Part shown: positions 61,600-64,000 of the stretch, in pieces | How the letters are laid out: each line of letters starts with the position of its first letter | Numbering within the stretch: the stretch's first letter is position 1 | Assembly: GCF_021353265.1 (NCBI RefSeq) | Contig: NZ_JAJTWU010000001.1 | Location: 62,001-126,000, forward strand | DNA from: Pelomonas cellulosilytica | GTDB lineage: Bacteria > Pseudomonadota > Gammaproteobacteria > Burkholderiales > Burkholderiaceae_C | Direction of reading: 5' to 3' | DNA: 64,000 nucleotides | Notes under the pieces: generated by a model | Told to the model about the DNA's origin: nothing | The model's input: only the letters and a program-made list of their open reading frames with translations | Database searches by the model: none | Program-made: the position numbers and the translations under genes

Positions 61600-62958
61600 T
61601 CAAAGGTACTCGTCCTTCAAGCGCGCGGCGTCCGCCACCAGCTGCGTGAGTCGCTGAGCCTGTTCCGCCACAAACCCGGCGATGCCCTGTACGAAGGCGC
61701 GCTCGGCCTGGCCTTCGTAGTCGGCGTCGTCAGCCTGAGCCACCGCCGCTGCTTCGGCCAGCTTCGCCAGTCGTTTGCCTTCGCGGCGCATGAGCTTGCG
61801 GTCGATGCCGCAGCGTGCGGCGAAGTCCGCCAACGCGAAGGGTGACACCTCAGCGTGGTTGAACACGTCACCGTAGGCCATGGCCAGCTCGGTGTCGAAG
61901 CTGTCGTACTGCAGAACGCTCACCAAGTCGTACCAGGGTGTCGGTTCAAGCAGACCGCCGGGGCGAACAAAAAACGAGAAGTTCTTGCCGTGCGCATCGC
62001 TGTTGCCAATCAGGAACTGGAACAGCGCCCAGCGCAGCATGGCGAGCCTGGCGGCGGCTTTGTTGGCCGTGATGTCGGCGCAGCCGAACAGGCGTTCGAA
62101 GCTCACGCCATCCCGGATGTGGCGCACCGCTTCTGCACTGCCCAGGTTGCGTTCGTACTTGTAGGCGACGGGGAGGTCGCAGGCTTGGCAGGCGTCGATG
62201 ATGTGCCGGCGATGGACCCGTGGCTGGCCGCCGGCGTTCTCGACCTCGCGGTCGAAGCGCCGCACCACCAGCACCGGCCGGGGCGTGCGCAGCAGACCCA
62301 CCTCGGCAGCCGGCAGCCCCATGCGGCGGGCCAGCGACATGCAGAAGTGTTCATTGACCGCCAGGTGCGGCGTCTTCGGGTTGTCAGTGTCGGGCTTGAG
62401 GATGTGCGTCGATGCCAGGCGCTGACCATCCACCAGGAAGAGCCGCCCACCGTCGTTCAGCGGTCGGTCGAGGTAGACCAGCAGTTTGTCCTGCAAGCCG
62501 GCCACCGACATGCGTACCTTGCCGTCCCACACCGTCAGCGGCACATGCTCGCGCTCGGCGATGCGTTGGTCGAGTTCCTGCCGGGAGACTTCTCGCAGGA
62601 CGGGTTCGCCCGCCGGCTGTGTCGCGGCAGCATCGCCGGTGAAGCGCAGCGCGCCCGCGGTCTCAGCGCCCAGTGCCCAGATGAGACCGAAGATGTTGGT
62701 CTTGGCCAGGCCGTTGTAGGCGACCGCCACATCCAGGGCCCGGCCTTCGGGCAGCAGATGCTCGATGAAGCGCTTGATGGACGCAGACGGGTAGTCCGCT
62801 TGTGGGCGCGTCAAGGGCAGGGCCGGTGACAGGGGGTAGGACTGGGCGTCGACGGTCCAGGGCTCTGCATAGCTCAGGCTCCAGCGGTCGTCGCGCCCCT
62901 CGTGTTCGATGGTGGCAATTCGGGTCTCGTCGGCCCAGACGTGCAGTGCGTGGGTCAT
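61600..62958 (-). CDS. hipA: HipA-family serine/threonine kinase toxin
   Basis: 452 aa, full length. The HipA N1 region (residues ~20-100) includes LPEGRALDVAVAYNGLAKTN. Kinase motifs are the glycine/ATP loop MSVAGLQDKLLVYL, STHILKP with the ATP-binding Lys, AVNEHFCMSLARRMGLP, VVRRFDR, the catalytic GNSDAHGKNFSF (His-Gly-Lys-Asn) and WYDLVSV with the metal-binding Asp. HipA phosphorylates a translation factor such as glutamyl-tRNA synthetase to cause growth arrest. It lies 10 bases downstream of the HipB-type antitoxin gene. Confidence 0.9.
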   Translation of the reverse strand: MTHALHVWADETRIATIEHEGRDDRWSLSYAEPWTVDAQSYPLSPALPLTRPQADYPSASIKRFIEHLLPEGRALDVAVAYNGLAKTNIFGLIWALGAETAGALRFTGDAAATQPAGEPVLREVSRQELDQRIAEREHVPLTVWDGKVRMSVAGLQDKLLVYLDRPLNDGGRLFLVDGQRLASTHILKPDTDNPKTPHLAVNEHFCMSLARRMGLPAAEVGLLRTPRPVLVVRRFDREVENAGGQPRVHRRHIIDACQACDLPVAYKYERNLGSAEAVRHIRDGVSFERLFGCADITANKAAARLAMLRWALFQFLIGNSDAHGKNFSFFVRPGGLLEPTPWYDLVSVLQYDSFDTELAMAYGDVFNHAEVSPFALADFAARCGIDRKLMRREGKRLAKLAEAAAVAQADDADYEGQAERAFVQGIAGFVAEQAQRLTQLVADAARLKDEYL

Positions 62959-62968
62959 GCCTGCCTAC

Positions 62969-63271
62969 TCACGCCTTGTCGTCGGTGGCGGACGCCGACA
63001 GTTTGTTGCTGCCAGCCTCGCGGGCCCAGGGATGTTCTTTGGGCAGTACCATCAGCGCCAGGCCCAGACCGTCGAGCACGGCCAGCGCCTTGTCCAAGCG
63101 CACCGACCCTTGGCCGTTCTCGAGCCGGGACATGAGGTCCACCGATACGCCCAGCAGACCGGCGGCATCATCGATGCGCAAGGACTGCGACTTGCGGCGC
63201 TCGCGCACTACCGGGCCCAGCTCGGGGGCTGACTTCAAGAGGGTCGGGTGTCGGCGTTGCAGGTCAGTCAT
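62969..63271 (-). CDS. hipB: HipB-type HTH antitoxin
   Basis: 100 aa. A Xre-type HTH (~residues 20-75: PVVRERRKSQSLRIDDAAGL, VSVDLMSRLENGQGSVRLDK) is followed by a short C-terminal tail. Gene order hipB-hipA with 10 bases between them is standard. HipB neutralises HipA and represses its own promoter; AT-rich repeated sites directly upstream (63272-63436) are likely operators. Confidence 0.88.
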   Translation of the reverse strand: MTDLQRRHPTLLKSAPELGPVVRERRKSQSLRIDDAAGLLGVSVDLMSRLENGQGSVRLDKALAVLDGLGLALMVLPKEHPWAREAGSNKLSASATDDKA

Positions 63272-63436
63272 TTCGGAGTTTCAGTTTCTGTCACCCAGAT
63301 TGGACGCTCTCAGAAAGAATTTCTGTTTTTCCGAAATTTTACCGGATTGCCGGTGAGCATCAAGCGGAATTTCGGCAAACCAGAAATTGATTGTCAGCGG
63401 CTCTTTGCCAACGACTTGTTTCCGATTTTCCGAAAC
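63272..63436 (-). promoter_or_regulatory. hipBA promoter with repeated TTTC-GAAA operator-like elements
   Basis: Upstream of hipB lies an unusually AT-rich stretch with several related palindromic elements: AGAAAGAATTTCT (63312-63324), TTTCCGAAATTT (63328-63339), CGGAATTTCGGC (63365-63376), CCAGAAATTG (63380-63389) and TTTTCCGAAAC (63426-63436). The first base of a further TTTCGGAGTTTC overlaps the start codon at 63271. Multiple half-sites suit cooperative HipB binding and autoregulation. Confidence 0.5.
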
Positions 63437-63529
63437 GTCCGTGCCTGGGCAAGCTACCCGCGCGAGGACGGACTTCCGCCCGGGATACCCGGCGCGATGA
63501 CCGAGCCATAGACCTCGGACCAGCGACAT

Positions 63530-63578
63530 CCGCCCGAGTCAGGCTTCAAAGCCTGTTCGACGTTGTAGGCTCGGGCGG
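63530..63578. repeat. Nested inverted repeat (cruciform-like)
   Basis: CCGCCCGAG (63530-63538) pairs perfectly with CTCGGGCGG (63570-63578). Between them lies a second hairpin AGGCTT-CA-AAGCCT (63541-63554). The nested structure is in a gene-free region between hipB and the broken gene at the right edge. It may be a recombination or transfer site, or part of a small RNA; no T tract is present for a terminator. Confidence 0.45.
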
Positions 63579-63666
63579 TGCATGCTAGGCCTGCATCGGC
63601 ACGGACGCCCGATGAGGACCCATGGGGCAGTGGAATGCGCGACCCGTCACGAGGGTCGGGCCATGC

Positions 63667-64000
63667 TCAGGCGTTGGCATTGAGCCGCTGCAGGGCTGAG
63701 TGTTGACGCGCCTTGGCCCGGACCGTCGGATGGATGTCGCGCGAGCTGCTGGTCGCCGGCTTGGGCGGAGTAACGGTTGGCGCCCGCGATGCGCCGGCTG
63801 CGGCCGCTGTCTGGTCAGGGGCTTGTGCCTGCAAGCTCAGGGGCTGCGATGACGTTCGCTTGAAGGTAGCGTCCATGAACGAGCGGATGTCGTCCGGGTG
63901 TCGGCGAACGAGACCTTCAGTGCGGCTGTGTAGTCGCGGAACAAGCCCCGCCTTCGCTCTTCGGTCACCTTGTCGACGAACTGGGTGGCAGCAGCCTCCG
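63667..64000 (-). pseudogene. Broken unrecognised gene, runs off the right edge
   Basis: From the right edge the minus strand reads EAAATQFVDKVTEERRRGLF then RDYTAALKVSF, and continues in the +1 frame as RHPDDIRSFMDATFKRTSSQ, ending in a Pro/Ala/Ser/Gln-rich tail (to 63667). The two parts join smoothly if one base is restored near 63915, so a single-base deletion or sequencing error is likely. I do not recognise the protein. Confidence 0.5.

Overview
The window comes from a GC-rich bacterium, most likely a betaproteobacterium of the order Burkholderiales (Rubrivivax/Roseateles/Leptothrix-like). This rests on the codon and GC pattern, the style of the ccm operon, the number of IclR regulators and overall protein resemblance; no rRNA or species marker is present. 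Genes are dense and many neighbours overlap by 1-4 bases.

1-28.6 kb is an accessory catabolic region. It opens with a leuCD-type hydratase pair (leuD cut by the left edge), an IclR regulator and a divergent isochorismatase-family hydrolase. A long minus-strand gene train (16.3 to 4.25 kb) follows: flavin amine oxidase, SAM methyltransferase, a 116-aa unknown protein, FAD monooxygenase, alpha/beta hydrolase, NodB-type deacetylase, aldehyde dehydrogenase, a DUF1838 protein, a two-domain beta-lactamase-fold protein and a second alpha/beta hydrolase. Divergent from it are an FAD-linked oxidase, an MFS transporter, an IclR regulator and an MmgE/PrpD protein. Another IclR gene then faces an iron alcohol dehydrogenase, a succinate-semialdehyde-type dehydrogenase and a 4-hydroxybutyrate-type CoA-transferase, followed by a thioesterase and a short-chain acyl-CoA-type (ScfR/RamB) regulator. 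The substrate is unknown; the enzyme set suits an amine- or ring-containing compound funnelled to C4 acids and CoA esters.

28.7-35.4 kb is a complete System I cytochrome c maturation operon, ccmABCDEFGHI, on the minus strand. Divergent from it, 35.8-53.05 kb holds a plus-strand train of 18 genes: ApbE flavin transferase, a 1011-residue HzsA-related cytochrome-like lipoprotein, a second CX4CH lipoprotein, two outer-membrane barrel proteins, a TlpA thioredoxin, a DUF4266 lipoprotein, a DUF3570 protein, large TPR (lipo)proteins, a TolQ/ExbB protein, two ExbD/TolR proteins and a glycine-rich AgmX/PglI TonB-like protein. I regard this as a candidate undescribed envelope redox/energised-transport system; the adjacent ccm genes could mature its haem-binding parts.

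53.3 kb to the right edge looks like a genomic island. Its left boundary is a 45-nt 3' piece of a tRNA-Pro(CGG) gene, beginning in the anticodon loop and followed by phased short repeats that resemble recombinase arm sites. The island carries a TPR-like protein, a tightly coupled operon of UPF1-like SF1 helicase, PLD-family protein and (C-terminally truncated) DUF262 protein that looks like anti-phage defence, a degraded zinc-finger/DUF1998-like fragment, an SSB-like protein, a hipBA toxin-antitoxin pair with repeated operator-like sites, and a broken unrecognised gene at the right edge. No integrase is visible; it should lie beyond the window next to an intact tRNA-Pro.
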